Under the pieces are notes generated by a model. That model did not search any database and was not told the origin of the DNA. It saw only the letters and a program-made list of their open reading frames with translations. The position numbers and the translations under genes are program-made. From assembly GCF_023008405.1 (NCBI RefSeq), contig NZ_CP095376.1:8412501-8476500 (forward strand): DNA of 64,000 nt. Direction: 5' to 3'. Shown one piece after another: positions 33,747 to 42,535 of this stretch. The DNA is from Amycolatopsis sp. FBCC-B4732. GTDB taxonomy: Bacteria > Actinomycetota > Actinomycetes > Mycobacteriales > Pseudonocardiaceae. The number at the start of each line of letters is the position of its first letter. Position 1 is the stretch's first letter.

Positions 33747-34157
33747 ATGACGCACAACCTGCTCGGCCCCGAGCCGACGCTGCTGCCCGAGCACACCGCC
33801 GCCCAGGCCGCGCTCGACGCCGGGAGCGACCCGGCCACCGTCGCGGCCGAACACCCCGACTACAGCGAGGCGTGGGCGTCGCTGGCCGAGAAGGCCTTCG
33901 ACGCGGGCGAGACCGTCGCCGCGTACGCGTACGCCCGCACCGGCTACCACCGCGGTCTCGACCAGCTGCGCCGCGCGGGCTGGAAGGGCTTCGGCCCGGT
34001 GCCGTGGGCGCACCGCCCCAACCAGGGCTTCCTGCGCGCCCTCGCCGTGCTGGGCAAGGCCGCCGGCAAGATCGGCGAGACCGAGGAGTACGACCGCTGC
34101 CGCACGTTCCTCGCCGACTCCGACCCCGCCGCTTCCGAGGCCACCGGCCTGAAGTGA
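33747..34157 (+). CDS. DUF3151 protein
   Basis: The 136-residue protein starts NLLGPEPTLLPE and continues with an alpha-helical repeat-like region (AEHPDYSEAWASLAEKAFDAGETVAAYAYARTGYHRGLDQLRRAGWKG) that matches DUF3151, conserved in actinobacteria and encoded near fba and purA in mycobacteria (Rv0360c). The function is unknown. The helical pairs resemble TPR units. ATG 33747 matches the family start; ATG 33738 is possible. Confidence 0.88.
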   Translation: MTHNLLGPEPTLLPEHTAAQAALDAGSDPATVAAEHPDYSEAWASLAEKAFDAGETVAAYAYARTGYHRGLDQLRRAGWKGFGPVPWAHRPNQGFLRALAVLGKAAGKIGETEEYDRCRTFLADSDPAASEATGLK

Positions 34158-34160
34158 CGC

Positions 34161-34206
34161 CTCATGAGTGTTCAGGGCGGTTCCGACCGCCCTGAACACT
34201 CACGAG
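34161..34206. terminator. Long hairpin between DUF3151 and lipase genes
   Basis: Arms of 21 nt starting CTCATGAGTGTTCAGG (34161-34181) and ending TGAACACTCACGAG (34186-34206) enclose a 4-nt loop with one mismatch. It separates two convergent genes and should terminate both. The GAGTG element near the base recalls the hairpins at 5090 and 57464. Confidence 0.7.
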
Positions 34207-34220
34207 AGCCGCGGCGGACC

Positions 34221-35444
34221 TCAGAACAGGCCGCAGTTGGAGAGGGCCGGGAGGCCGGCGAAGCGGCCTTCGAGCCACGCGAACGCCTCCGGGTACGCCC
34301 GCACCGCCGTGAGCACGTGCGTGGGCACCAGCGAGGTGCTGAACTGCACCTTCACGCCCTTGCCGCACCACGTCCGCCCCAGGTCGCGGTCCTGCGCGTA
34401 GGGCACGATGTCGTCGAGCGCGCTGTGGACGATCAGCACCGGCACCGTCGGCTTCAGCGTCCCGATCTTCTGCTCCGCCACCCGTGACGCGTACGGCTCC
34501 TCGCCGAGGTACGCGGTCAGCGAGCGGCCGTCGGTGGTCAGCGTCGAGGACTGCGTGAACGCGTGCGCCGCGATCGCCTCCACCGTGCACTCGGTCCGGA
34601 CCTGCTCGAACAGCTGCTTGCCGCGCGCGTTGAGCAGCGCCGGGATGTTCAGCTCCGGGTACGCGTAGTTCATGCTCACCAGCGCGAAGCCGAGGAAGCC
34701 GACCGCGTAGTGGCCGTCGAGGTTCTTCGCCACCGAAGCCAGGTCCGCCGGCACCGCGCCCGCGTACGCGCCCTTCAGCTTGAGTTCCGGCGCGTAGCTC
34801 GGCTGGAGTTCCGCCGCCGCGGCCGACGCGCCGCCGCCCTGGGAGTAACCCGCGATCGCGACCGGCCCGTCGTCCGGGAGGCCCGCCTCCGGCAGCCGTT
34901 GCGCCGCGCGGACCGCGTCGAGCACCGCGTGCCCCTCCGAAGCGCGGTTGACGTACGTGTGGTCGCCCGGCGTGCCGAGCCCTTCGTAGTCGGTGACGAC
35001 GACGCCGTAGCCGCGCGTCAGGAGCCCGGCGATGAACGGGCCTTCGTACTCGAAGCCGGCGGCAAGCGCTTTCGAGGGCGCGCAGTCGTCGCCCTCGCCC
35101 TGCGTGCCGACGGCGTAGGAGACGATCGGGCGCGCGCCGGCGCCGTGCCACGCCGACCGCGGCGTCAGCACCGTGCCGGTGACGGCGATCGGCGAGCCGT
35201 GGGTGTCGGTGCTGCGGTACATGATCCGCTGCACGGCCGCGTCGGCCTTGATCAGCTTGATCGGGTCGATGTAGAACGTCGACGCCTCGTGCCGGATGAC
35301 GTCGCCGTTGCTGCCCGCGGGAAGCGGTGACGGCGGATCGTAGAAGGACGTGGCGGAGGCCTGCGGCGGGCCGAGCGTCGTCAACGCCAGCACGGAAACC
35401 GTGGCGACGGCCGCGAAGCGGGCGCGACGGGGGAAGATACGCAT
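34221..35444 (-). CDS. Secreted lipase (LIP/PF03583 family)
   Basis: The 407-residue alpha/beta hydrolase has a signal peptide (FPRRARF, hydrophobic segment, cleavage near ASA at ~32) and the nucleophile elbow GYSQG with Ser201. The likely catalytic aspartate is in HSALDDIVPY and histidine in PTHVLTAV. Family members hydrolyse triacylglycerols or esters. ATG 35444 has a GAGGAG site. A TetR regulator is divergently encoded with a shared operator. Confidence 0.88.
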   Translation of the reverse strand: MRIFPRRARFAAVATVSVLALTTLGPPQASATSFYDPPSPLPAGSNGDVIRHEASTFYIDPIKLIKADAAVQRIMYRSTDTHGSPIAVTGTVLTPRSAWHGAGARPIVSYAVGTQGEGDDCAPSKALAAGFEYEGPFIAGLLTRGYGVVVTDYEGLGTPGDHTYVNRASEGHAVLDAVRAAQRLPEAGLPDDGPVAIAGYSQGGGASAAAAELQPSYAPELKLKGAYAGAVPADLASVAKNLDGHYAVGFLGFALVSMNYAYPELNIPALLNARGKQLFEQVRTECTVEAIAAHAFTQSSTLTTDGRSLTAYLGEEPYASRVAEQKIGTLKPTVPVLIVHSALDDIVPYAQDRDLGRTWCGKGVKVQFSTSLVPTHVLTAVRAYPEAFAWLEGRFAGLPALSNCGLF

Positions 35445-35484
35445 GCTTGCTCCTCGTTGAGCAGACGAGTGCGCGGGGAACACC

Positions 35485-35508
35485 TTTTCAGACAGAGGTG
35501 TCGGAAAA
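35485..35508. promoter_or_regulatory. TetR operator candidate between lipase and regulator
   Basis: TTTTCAGACA-GAGG-TGTCGGAAAA is a 24-bp inverted repeat with one mismatch in the arms. It lies 41 bp from the lipase start and 24 bp from the regulator start, so one site can control both. Confidence 0.65.
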
Positions 35509-35531
35509 AGAATCACGTGAGGTGGACCACC

Positions 35532-36176
35532 ATGTCAAGCCCCGCTCCGCGCGGGCGGCCGCGCAAGCTCCCGGTCGGGGAGCAGCGCGCCCGCGTGCTG
35601 GGCGCGACCGCGAGGGTCGTCGCGCAGCACGGGATGCAGGGCGCGACGATCGAGCAGATCGCGCGCGAAGCCGGCGTCTCGCGGCAGGCCGTCTACGAGC
35701 GGTTCGGCGACCGCGCGACGCTGTTCGCCGAGGTCGTGGCCGCTACCGAGGAAAGCGCCTTCGCCGCCATCGCGGGCCCTTCGGTGGCCGACGAGCAGCC
35801 CGGTCTGCGGGCCTGGGCGCGGGCCAACTACGCCAACATGGTCACCTTCGTCGCCGACCACCCCGAGGGCTACGGCGTGCTCCGCGCGGCCGAGCGCGCG
35901 GGCGACCCCGCTCTCACCCGGTTGAGGGAGCGGCTGGCCGTCGTCTACGCCGAAGCCAGCCGCAAGCGGTGGGCCGCGCACGGCATCGACTCCGGCCGCG
36001 CGGACCGCGCGCTCGTCACGCTCTTCTTCGCGATGACCGAGTCACTGGTCCAGGCCACCTGGGACGGCGAGCCGCCGGACCAGGAGGCCTTGATCGACTT
36101 GCTGACCGAGTTCACCGTCGGCGGCGTCGCCCGCCTCCAGACCAAGGCGAGCGACGTCATCGACCGGCTGCGCTGA
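35532..36176 (+). CDS. TetR-family transcriptional regulator
   Basis: The 214-residue protein has an N-terminal helix-turn-helix (TIEQIAREAGVSRQAVYERFGDRATLFAEVV) and a helical ligand-binding domain. The arrangement opposite the lipase and the intervening dyad indicate that it represses the lipase and itself, perhaps responding to fatty acids. ATG 35532 gives the usual length. Confidence 0.92.
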   Translation: MSSPAPRGRPRKLPVGEQRARVLGATARVVAQHGMQGATIEQIAREAGVSRQAVYERFGDRATLFAEVVAATEESAFAAIAGPSVADEQPGLRAWARANYANMVTFVADHPEGYGVLRAAERAGDPALTRLRERLAVVYAEASRKRWAAHGIDSGRADRALVTLFFAMTESLVQATWDGEPPDQEALIDLLTEFTVGGVARLQTKASDVIDRLR

Positions 36177-36188
36177 CCCGGGGGGCAG

Positions 36189-37472
36189 CTAAGCGACGGC
36201 CATCTCCGGGAGCGAGACGGAGCCGACCACCCGGTTCCGCCCGCCGTGCTTGGCCGCGTAGACGGCCGCGTCCGCGGACGACATCACTTCCTCGATCGAC
36301 GACCCGTCCAGCGGGTACGCGGCGACGCCGATGGACGCCGTCTGCCGCTCGATGTCGACGGCGGCGCCCTCGTTGGTCTTGGTGCTGATGATCAGCTCGC
36401 TGACCCGTTGCCGGATCCGCTCGGCCGTCACGATCGCATCCTCTTTGGACGTCGACGGCAGCAGCGCGACGAACTCCTCGCCGCCGAAGCGCCCGACCAG
36501 GTCGTGCGCCCGCGTCTCCTGCTTGACCACCGCGGCCACCGCCTTGAGCACGTCGTCCCCCGCGAGGTGCCCGTAGGTGTCGTTGATCCGCTTGAAGTGG
36601 TCGAGGTCGATCATCATCGCGCCGAAGCTGCCGTTTTCCCGCTCCGCGCGCGAGATCTCGCGCTGCGCGCCGTCCTGCCAGGTGGTGGCGTTGAGCAGCT
36701 GCGTCTTCTGGTCGGTCGTGGCGAGCTCCTCGAGCCGCTTGATCAGCACCGACCGCTGCAGCACGTAGAGCGGCAGGATGACCAGCACCGACAGCAGCGG
36801 CTCCTCGTTGAGCACCATCACCAGCAGCGCGCCGACGCACAGGGTGGACAGTTCGAGCAGGTTGTCGTCCATGTTCCCCAGGCAGGACACCGGTGTCGCG
36901 CTCTTCGGGTCGGCCAGGTAGAGGCCGAGCCCGGTCAGCGCGGTGTTCACGGTGAAGAAGGCCAGGGCGGCCAGCGTCACGGTCGCGACGCCGCTGCCGA
37001 TCGTCATGTGACCGACGACACCCGCGGAGAAGGCCGAGAGGATCATCGTGGTCGCGTTCGCGGCCACCCGGTGAAATTCACCCGGACGGGTGCCGGACCA
37101 ACTCCGGAAGGCCAAGTACACGTACAGAACGACACCAAGGGCGGCGATCAGCTGGGCCGGCAGCAGCAGGCCGGCGGGCAGCAACCACACCGAAGTCATC
37201 GAGATGTAGGGCCCGTTGCTGAGGATGCGGCGCTGCCGCTCGAGCCGCCTGCTGACTTCCGTCTGCGCCACCGCCAGGGCGGTGAGCAGCAGAAACGTGC
37301 CCAGCTGGGCGATGGTGACCGGCACGGTCAACAGCGAAACGGCCGTCCAGCTCAGCATGACCGCGATGGCGGTCAGCGTCGCGATGATCCAGTCGCGGGG
37401 GCGTGTCCACAGTGCCCAGCCCCGCGCGCGAGAAATCAAGTCTTGGCCGCGCTGTTCCCCCGATGTGACCAT
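36189..37472 (-). CDS. Membrane-bound diguanylate cyclase (GGDEF)
   Basis: The 427-residue protein has an N-terminal module of six or so transmembrane helices (about residues 28-235), a short coil (QRSVLIKRLEELATTDQKTQLLN) and a GGDEF domain with an intact GGEEF signature near residue 330. An inhibitory-site RxxD (RAHD, ~321-324) lies five residues upstream, so product inhibition by c-di-GMP is expected. It synthesises c-di-GMP from two GTP. The membrane module is sensor-like but not a named family that can be claimed with certainty. Confidence 0.9.
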   Translation of the reverse strand: MVTSGEQRGQDLISRARGWALWTRPRDWIIATLTAIAVMLSWTAVSLLTVPVTIAQLGTFLLLTALAVAQTEVSRRLERQRRILSNGPYISMTSVWLLPAGLLLPAQLIAALGVVLYVYLAFRSWSGTRPGEFHRVAANATTMILSAFSAGVVGHMTIGSGVATVTLAALAFFTVNTALTGLGLYLADPKSATPVSCLGNMDDNLLELSTLCVGALLVMVLNEEPLLSVLVILPLYVLQRSVLIKRLEELATTDQKTQLLNATTWQDGAQREISRAERENGSFGAMMIDLDHFKRINDTYGHLAGDDVLKAVAAVVKQETRAHDLVGRFGGEEFVALLPSTSKEDAIVTAERIRQRVSELIISTKTNEGAAVDIERQTASIGVAAYPLDGSSIEEVMSSADAAVYAAKHGGRNRVVGSVSLPEMAVA

Positions 37473-37676
37473 TTTTCCCCCAGACCCTTGCGTGAATGTA
37501 CGGTGACAAAGTACTCACGGACAGTTTCAGACCGTTCGCCCGCTGTCCACAAGGGCTTTCGGTGTGTACTTTTTCTGTGACACCGGAACGAGAGGTGGCC
37601 AGCGATGCGCGGCAAAGAACAGTGACCGCACAGCGCACCGCAAGGTCGCGCAGGTCGGGCCCACGCGCGGGGCATG

Positions 37677-38936
37677 TCATGCATGTTCGGCGCGTGCGGC
37701 TTCTTTGTCGTGCCAGCGTCCCGGCTCACTCGATAACGATCGGGCCCACAGCACCGCCAGCGCCACGGTGAGCACCACGCCCACGACGCCGAAGATGCCG
37801 ACCGTGCCGTGCGGGGTCAGCTGATCCGCCAGCACGCCGCCGATGAGCGGGCTGATGCCCATCATCGTGGTCAGGCCGGTGTTGGACAGGCCCATCACCT
37901 GCGCGCGTTGTTCGTCGGGCACGGCCAGGGTCAGCGACGCGGTCGCCTGCAGCAGGCAGACCGTGCCGAACCCGCCGGACACGATGAACAGGACGATCGA
38001 GGCCACCGGGCCGGGGTTCAGGAAGCAGAGCACGAGCGGGACCGCGCACAGCGCCGCCAGCGGGCCGATCAGCCGCGGCCGCAGCCGCGCGGGCACCCAG
38101 CGCGTGTAGGCGAAGGTCGCGATGACGCTGCCGATCGGGTCGGCGGCCAGCAGCAGGCCGATCGCTTCCGGCCCGCCGCCGGCCGCCGAGACGTACGGCG
38201 CCGCGATGCCCTCGTAGACCGGCAGCAGCCCCATCAGCCAGGTGAAGAGCACGAGCGTCCGCAGCGACGAGCTGGCGAACGCCGTCCGGCCACCACCGCC
38301 GAGCGTCGCGAAGAAGGACTTGCGCTGCTCGCCGCTCGCCGCGGCCGGCCGGGCCTGGACGCCGAAGCGGACGAAGGCGGCCGAGAGCAGGAAGGTGGCG
38401 GCGTCGATGGCGAGGGCGACGTGCGGGTCGAGGGCGATCAGCAGCGCGCCACCGCCGGCGAAGCCGAGCAGCTGCGCGCTCTGCACGGTCATGCTGCGGA
38501 TGCCCATGCCGACGACGAACCGGTCGCCGGCGAGCACCTGCGGCAGCAGCGCCAGCTGGGACGCCTTGAACGGCGGGTTGACCAGGGAGACGCCGCCGAC
38601 CAGCACGCACATCAGCCAGAACGGCATGCCGGGCAGCGCGACGAGCAGGATCAGCCCGGCCCGCAGCAGGTCGACGACCACCATCACGGTGCGGCGGGGG
38701 AAGCGGTCGGCGAAGCCGGTCAGGAAGATGCCGCCGAACAGCGACGGGGCGTAGGTCAGGGCGTACGTCAGGCCGGTCAGGGTCGCGGAGTTGGTGCCGG
38801 TGAAGACGAGGATGGACAGCGCGACCCTGGCCAGCTGGTCGCCGGCGATCGACAGCAGTTCCCCGAACCACAGCGCCCGGAACTCGGCGATCCCGAACAC
38901 CTCGCGGAACGTGACTCGATCCGGCGGTGCTGCCAT
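37677..38936 (-). CDS. MFS transporter (MefA/MFS_3-like)
   Basis: The 419-residue protein has 12 hydrophobic helices and family features such as FREVFGIAEFRALWFGELLSIAGDQLARVALSI and GFADRFPRRTVMVVVDLLRAGLI. Such exporters move macrolide-like or other compounds. ATG 38936 has a GGGAG site. An 8-bp-arm inverted repeat lies further upstream (39117-39145). Substrate unknown. Confidence 0.88.
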   Translation of the reverse strand: MAAPPDRVTFREVFGIAEFRALWFGELLSIAGDQLARVALSILVFTGTNSATLTGLTYALTYAPSLFGGIFLTGFADRFPRRTVMVVVDLLRAGLILLVALPGMPFWLMCVLVGGVSLVNPPFKASQLALLPQVLAGDRFVVGMGIRSMTVQSAQLLGFAGGGALLIALDPHVALAIDAATFLLSAAFVRFGVQARPAAASGEQRKSFFATLGGGGRTAFASSSLRTLVLFTWLMGLLPVYEGIAAPYVSAAGGGPEAIGLLLAADPIGSVIATFAYTRWVPARLRPRLIGPLAALCAVPLVLCFLNPGPVASIVLFIVSGGFGTVCLLQATASLTLAVPDEQRAQVMGLSNTGLTTMMGISPLIGGVLADQLTPHGTVGIFGVVGVVLTVALAVLWARSLSSEPGRWHDKEAARAEHA

Positions 38937-39116
38937 GCGTTTTCTCCCGACCTCTTGTGCAGACCGCGTCAGTCCCACGACCGCCGGTGACGAGACGACC
39001 AGTCGGTCATGGGGCAGTCACGGTACGTGAGTTACCCCAGCCAGTGTCCCGTGACTGTTGGTAAATCTCTAGGTTCTTTCGCTGGTATCCAAGGTGTCAC
39101 GGAGCTTTCCCGAACG

Positions 39117-39145
39117 GGTCAGACGATAGCCCGCAGTGTCTGACC
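39117..39145. promoter_or_regulatory. Inverted repeat in the spacer upstream of the MFS gene
   Basis: GGTCAGAC (39117-39124) and GTCTGACC (39138-39145) are exact complements separated by 13 bp. A smaller TCACG-GTA-CGTGA dyad lies at 39017-39029. Either could be an operator for the MFS gene. No gene is visible in 38937-39203. Confidence 0.4.
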
Positions 39146-39203
39146 GATGGCTCAGGAGTCACCAATGGATCATTCCGTACCCGATGGCCGGAGGACCAGA
39201 GGC

Positions 39204-39237
39204 AAAAGTAGCCACCTCGCGTTCGCGAGGTGGCTAC
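39204..39237 (-). terminator. Intrinsic terminator of the LLM monooxygenase gene
   Basis: GTAGCCACCTCGC and GCGAGGTGGCTAC form a 13-bp perfect stem with loop GTTC (39208-39237). On the minus strand the stem is followed by TTTT, the classical intrinsic terminator form. It lies 17 bp beyond the stop. Confidence 0.85.
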
Positions 39238-39253
39238 CTGGGGGGAACTGTGC

Positions 39254-40399
39254 TCAGCCGTCGATCGTGAGGGCGTCCGCCACCGGCCGGCCGGCCGCGA
39301 TCGCCGCCCGCGCGGCATCCCGCTTCGCGACCTCTTCCCGGACGATCGGGATCACGTACCGCCCGAAGTCGATCGTGTCGCCGAGCATGTCGTAGCCCCG
39401 GGCCGACAGGATCTCCACGCCGAGGTCGTAGTAGTCGAGCAACGCCTGCGCGACCGTCTCCGGCGTGCCGACCAGCGCGTTCGAATTGCCCGCGCCGCCG
39501 GTCGCGGCCGCCGTCGGGGTCCACAGCGCGCGATCGAAGCGCTCGCCGTTCGCCGCGATCTCCAGCAGGCGCTGCGAGCCCGTGTTCTCCGGCTCGGTGA
39601 GCTTGTGGCGGCGGGTCAGCGGCCGGCCGCCCTTGGTGCGGTCCTTGATCGCGCCCACCGTCGCGTACGCCTTTTCCCAGGCCAGCTCCTCGGTCGGTGC
39701 GATGATCGGCCGGAACGCCACCTGGATCCGCGGCACGTCGGTGCGGCCGGCGGTCCGGGCGGCGGCCGCGACCGCCTCGATCTGCTGCGCGGTCTGGGCC
39801 AGCGGCTCGCCCCAGAGGCAGTAGATGTCCGCTTCGGCGCCCCCGGCGGCGTACGCGGCCGGGGACGACCCGCCGAACGACACACCGGGCCGGGGCTGCT
39901 GGACCGGCTTCACGTCGCTGACGTAGTCCGCGAAGCGGTAGTAGCGCCCGTCGAAGTCGAAGGGTTCGTCGGACGTCCAGGCCCGCTTGATGATCTGGAT
40001 GGCCTCGCGGGTGCGCCCGTAGCGGTCGTCCTTGCTGAGGTAGTCGCCTTCGCGCTGCTGCTCGTGGTCGTTGCCGCCGGTGATGAAGTGGACCGTGAGG
40101 CGGCCGTCGGAGATCCGGTCGAGCGTCGCGAACGTCTTCGCCGCGAACGTCGGGTACGAGACGTTGGCGCGGTGGGCGAGCAGAATCTGCAGCTTGTCGA
40201 GCTTCGTGGCGACGTACGCGGCCGCCTGCGCGGGGTCCGGCGAGCCGGAACCGTAGGCGAACAGCACCCGGTCCCAGCCGAAGTCTTCGTGCGCGCGGGC
40301 CAGGCGCAGCGTGTACTCCTTGTCGAACACCCCGCCCGTGCGGGCGTGCGTTTCGGACCCGTCGTGCGTGCCCCCGATGCCCAGGAATTCCACCGGCAT
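39254..40399 (-). CDS. LLM-class flavin-dependent monooxygenase (SsuD-like)
   Basis: The 381-residue luciferase-like enzyme has FLGIGGTHDGSETH near the N terminus, GRLTVHFITGGNDHEQQREGD and SYPTFAAKTFATLDRISDG in the core, as in alkanesulfonate and dibenzothiophene-type FMNH2 monooxygenases. It may release sulfite from sulfonates. A large FAD/NAD(P)-binding protein is divergently encoded. No sulfonate transporter is adjacent. Confidence 0.88.
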   Translation of the reverse strand: MPVEFLGIGGTHDGSETHARTGGVFDKEYTLRLARAHEDFGWDRVLFAYGSGSPDPAQAAAYVATKLDKLQILLAHRANVSYPTFAAKTFATLDRISDGRLTVHFITGGNDHEQQREGDYLSKDDRYGRTREAIQIIKRAWTSDEPFDFDGRYYRFADYVSDVKPVQQPRPGVSFGGSSPAAYAAGGAEADIYCLWGEPLAQTAQQIEAVAAAARTAGRTDVPRIQVAFRPIIAPTEELAWEKAYATVGAIKDRTKGGRPLTRRHKLTEPENTGSQRLLEIAANGERFDRALWTPTAAATGGAGNSNALVGTPETVAQALLDYYDLGVEILSARGYDMLGDTIDFGRYVIPIVREEVAKRDAARAAIAAGRPVADALTIDG

Positions 40400-40648
40400 G
40401 CCGTCACCTTCTCTCCCGTAGCTACTGCAACGGCTACGCCCGGCGCACCGGGAGCGGCAACGACGTCCGCAGGGTGGAACGGCGCACCGGGGCCGGGACG
40501 AGCCGACCGCGCCGATCCGGCTTTGCCGGGACCCCGGCTGCCGCGCCGGTCGAACACGACGGGCAGCGACCGGCGCGGGAGCACGCGGGTCGGTTCCGCT
40601 CTGTGGGAAGGCACTTCCCCGCGACAACCCCGGCGTAGCTTCGGTTTC

Positions 40649-42535
40649 GTGGCCGATTCCCCGCCGTTCACCCTCGCCGTCGTCGGCGCCGGACCCCGCG
40701 GGGTCGGCGTCCTCGAACGGCTCGGTGCCAACGCCGCGGAACTGCTGGGCGGCCGCCGGCTCGAGGTGCACCTGATCGACCCCTTCCCGCCCGGCCCCGG
40801 CCGGGTGTGGCGCTACGACCAGTCACCGCTGCTGCGGATGAACTCCATGCCCGAAGACGTCACGATGTACACCGACGAGTCGGTGAAGATGTCCGGCCCG
40901 GTCCGTCCGGGTCCGACGTTGCTCGACTGGGCGCGCAAGGTCCGTGACGGCGGCCTCGACGCCGAGGTCCCGCCCGACGTCGTCGCCGAGCTGACCGCGC
41001 TGGACCCCTTCGACTTCCCCACCCGGCGCCTGCAGAGCGCCTACCTGACCTGGGTCTACCGGCACGTCGTCGAGGGCCTGCCCGACGGCGTCGACGTCGT
41101 CGAGCACGCCGCGCGGGCGGTCGGCGTGGACGGGTACACCGTCAGCCTCTCCGACGGGACGGCGGTGCGGGCGGACGCCGTCGTGTTCACCGTCGGGCAC
41201 CTCGACGCGGAACCGGACGACCGCGAGCGCGAGCTGGTGTCGTTCGCCGCGCGGCACGGGCTCGCCTACTACCCCGCCGGCTACACCGCCGACGTCGACT
41301 ACTCCGCCATCGCACCCGGGGAAACGGTGCTGGTGCGGGGTTTCGGGCTCGCGTTCGTCGACCTGATGCTGCTGCTCACCGAGGGCCGCGGCGGCCGGTT
41401 CGAGGAGCTGGCCTGCGGTGGCCTCCGCTACCACCCGAGCGGCGCCGAGCCGGTCCTGCACGTCGGCTCGCGGCGCGGGGTGCCCTACCACGCGAAGATC
41501 GGCTACCGGCCGCGTGGGAAACCGGCGCGGCTGCCCCGGTTCTTCGACGCCTACGCCATCGACGCGCTGGCCGGCGCCCCCGGCGCGCTGGACTTCCGCA
41601 CCGACGTCTGGCCGCTGATCGCGAAGGAACTGGCCTGGGGTTACTACACCGAGCTGTTCACCGGCCACCCGGACCGCGTGCGCCTGGACTTCGTGGTGTT
41701 CGCCGACGCCTTCGCCGACCTGGACTGGGATTCGCCGGGCATGCACGACCTCGTCGCGCGGGCGGTGCCCGCCGAGGCGGACCGGCTCGACCTCGACCGG
41801 ATCGACCGCCCGATGGCGGGCCGCGTGTTCGGCACGCCCGAGGAGTTCGGCAAGGAGCTGCGCGAATACGTCGAGGGCGACCTGGCGCGCCGCGCGAACC
41901 AGGAGTTCAGCGCCGACCTCGGCGCGTTCTCGGCGCTGCTGTCGGTGTACAGCCAGCTGCCCGCCTTGGTCCAAAAAGGACGGTTGGACGCGGCCTCGCA
42001 GGTGTCCGATATGGACGGCTGGTTCCACGGGTTCTTCTCCTACTACGCCAGCGGTCCGCCACCGCGCCGCCTGGAGGAACTGCTCGCGCTGCACGACGCG
42101 GGGATCGTCTCGTTCGCGGGCGCGGAGATGGCGGTGACGGCGGAGCGCGACGCGTTCGTCGCGTCCAGCGCGAGCTTCCCGGGGACCGTCGAGGCCCGGA
42201 CGCTCGTCGAAGCGCGGCTGCCGGGCCCGAGCGTGACCCGCGCGGCCGACGGGCTGCTGCGCCAGCTGCGCGACAGCGGCGAGCTGGCCGAGGAAACGGT
42301 GGCGGACCCGGTGTCCGGCGCGCGCCTGCCGTCCGGCCGGATCCACACGCGCGTCTCGGATTCCCGCCTGCTCGACGGCACCGGACGGGCCCACCCGCAC
42401 CGCTTCGCCGTGGGTCCGCACACGAGCGCCCGCTCGGCGGCGGCGTTCACGCGGCCGCGGACGAACGCCCTGTCCTTCCGCCAGAACGACGCCGTCGCGC
42501 GCGAAATCCTGGCGCTGGTCAACCCGCCCAGCTGA
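40649..42535 (+). CDS. FAD/NAD(P)-binding protein (large, PF13454-like)
   Basis: The 628-residue protein starts at GTG 40649 and opens with the dinucleotide motif VVGAGPRGVGVLERL, then FPPGPGRVWRYDQSPLLRMNSM, as in the FAD/NAD(P)-binding group around PF13454. A second Rossmann-like element is ETVLVRGFGLAFVDLMLLLTEGRGG. The C-terminal part ends TNALSFRQNDAVAREIL. Such proteins are often encoded beside LLM monooxygenases. The reaction is unknown. Its C-terminal 17 bp overlap the convergent glycosyltransferase. Confidence 0.85.
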   Translation: MADSPPFTLAVVGAGPRGVGVLERLGANAAELLGGRRLEVHLIDPFPPGPGRVWRYDQSPLLRMNSMPEDVTMYTDESVKMSGPVRPGPTLLDWARKVRDGGLDAEVPPDVVAELTALDPFDFPTRRLQSAYLTWVYRHVVEGLPDGVDVVEHAARAVGVDGYTVSLSDGTAVRADAVVFTVGHLDAEPDDRERELVSFAARHGLAYYPAGYTADVDYSAIAPGETVLVRGFGLAFVDLMLLLTEGRGGRFEELACGGLRYHPSGAEPVLHVGSRRGVPYHAKIGYRPRGKPARLPRFFDAYAIDALAGAPGALDFRTDVWPLIAKELAWGYYTELFTGHPDRVRLDFVVFADAFADLDWDSPGMHDLVARAVPAEADRLDLDRIDRPMAGRVFGTPEEFGKELREYVEGDLARRANQEFSADLGAFSALLSVYSQLPALVQKGRLDAASQVSDMDGWFHGFFSYYASGPPPRRLEELLALHDAGIVSFAGAEMAVTAERDAFVASSASFPGTVEARTLVEARLPGPSVTRAADGLLRQLRDSGELAEETVADPVSGARLPSGRIHTRVSDSRLLDGTGRAHPHRFAVGPHTSARSAAAFTRPRTNALSFRQNDAVAREILALVNPPS

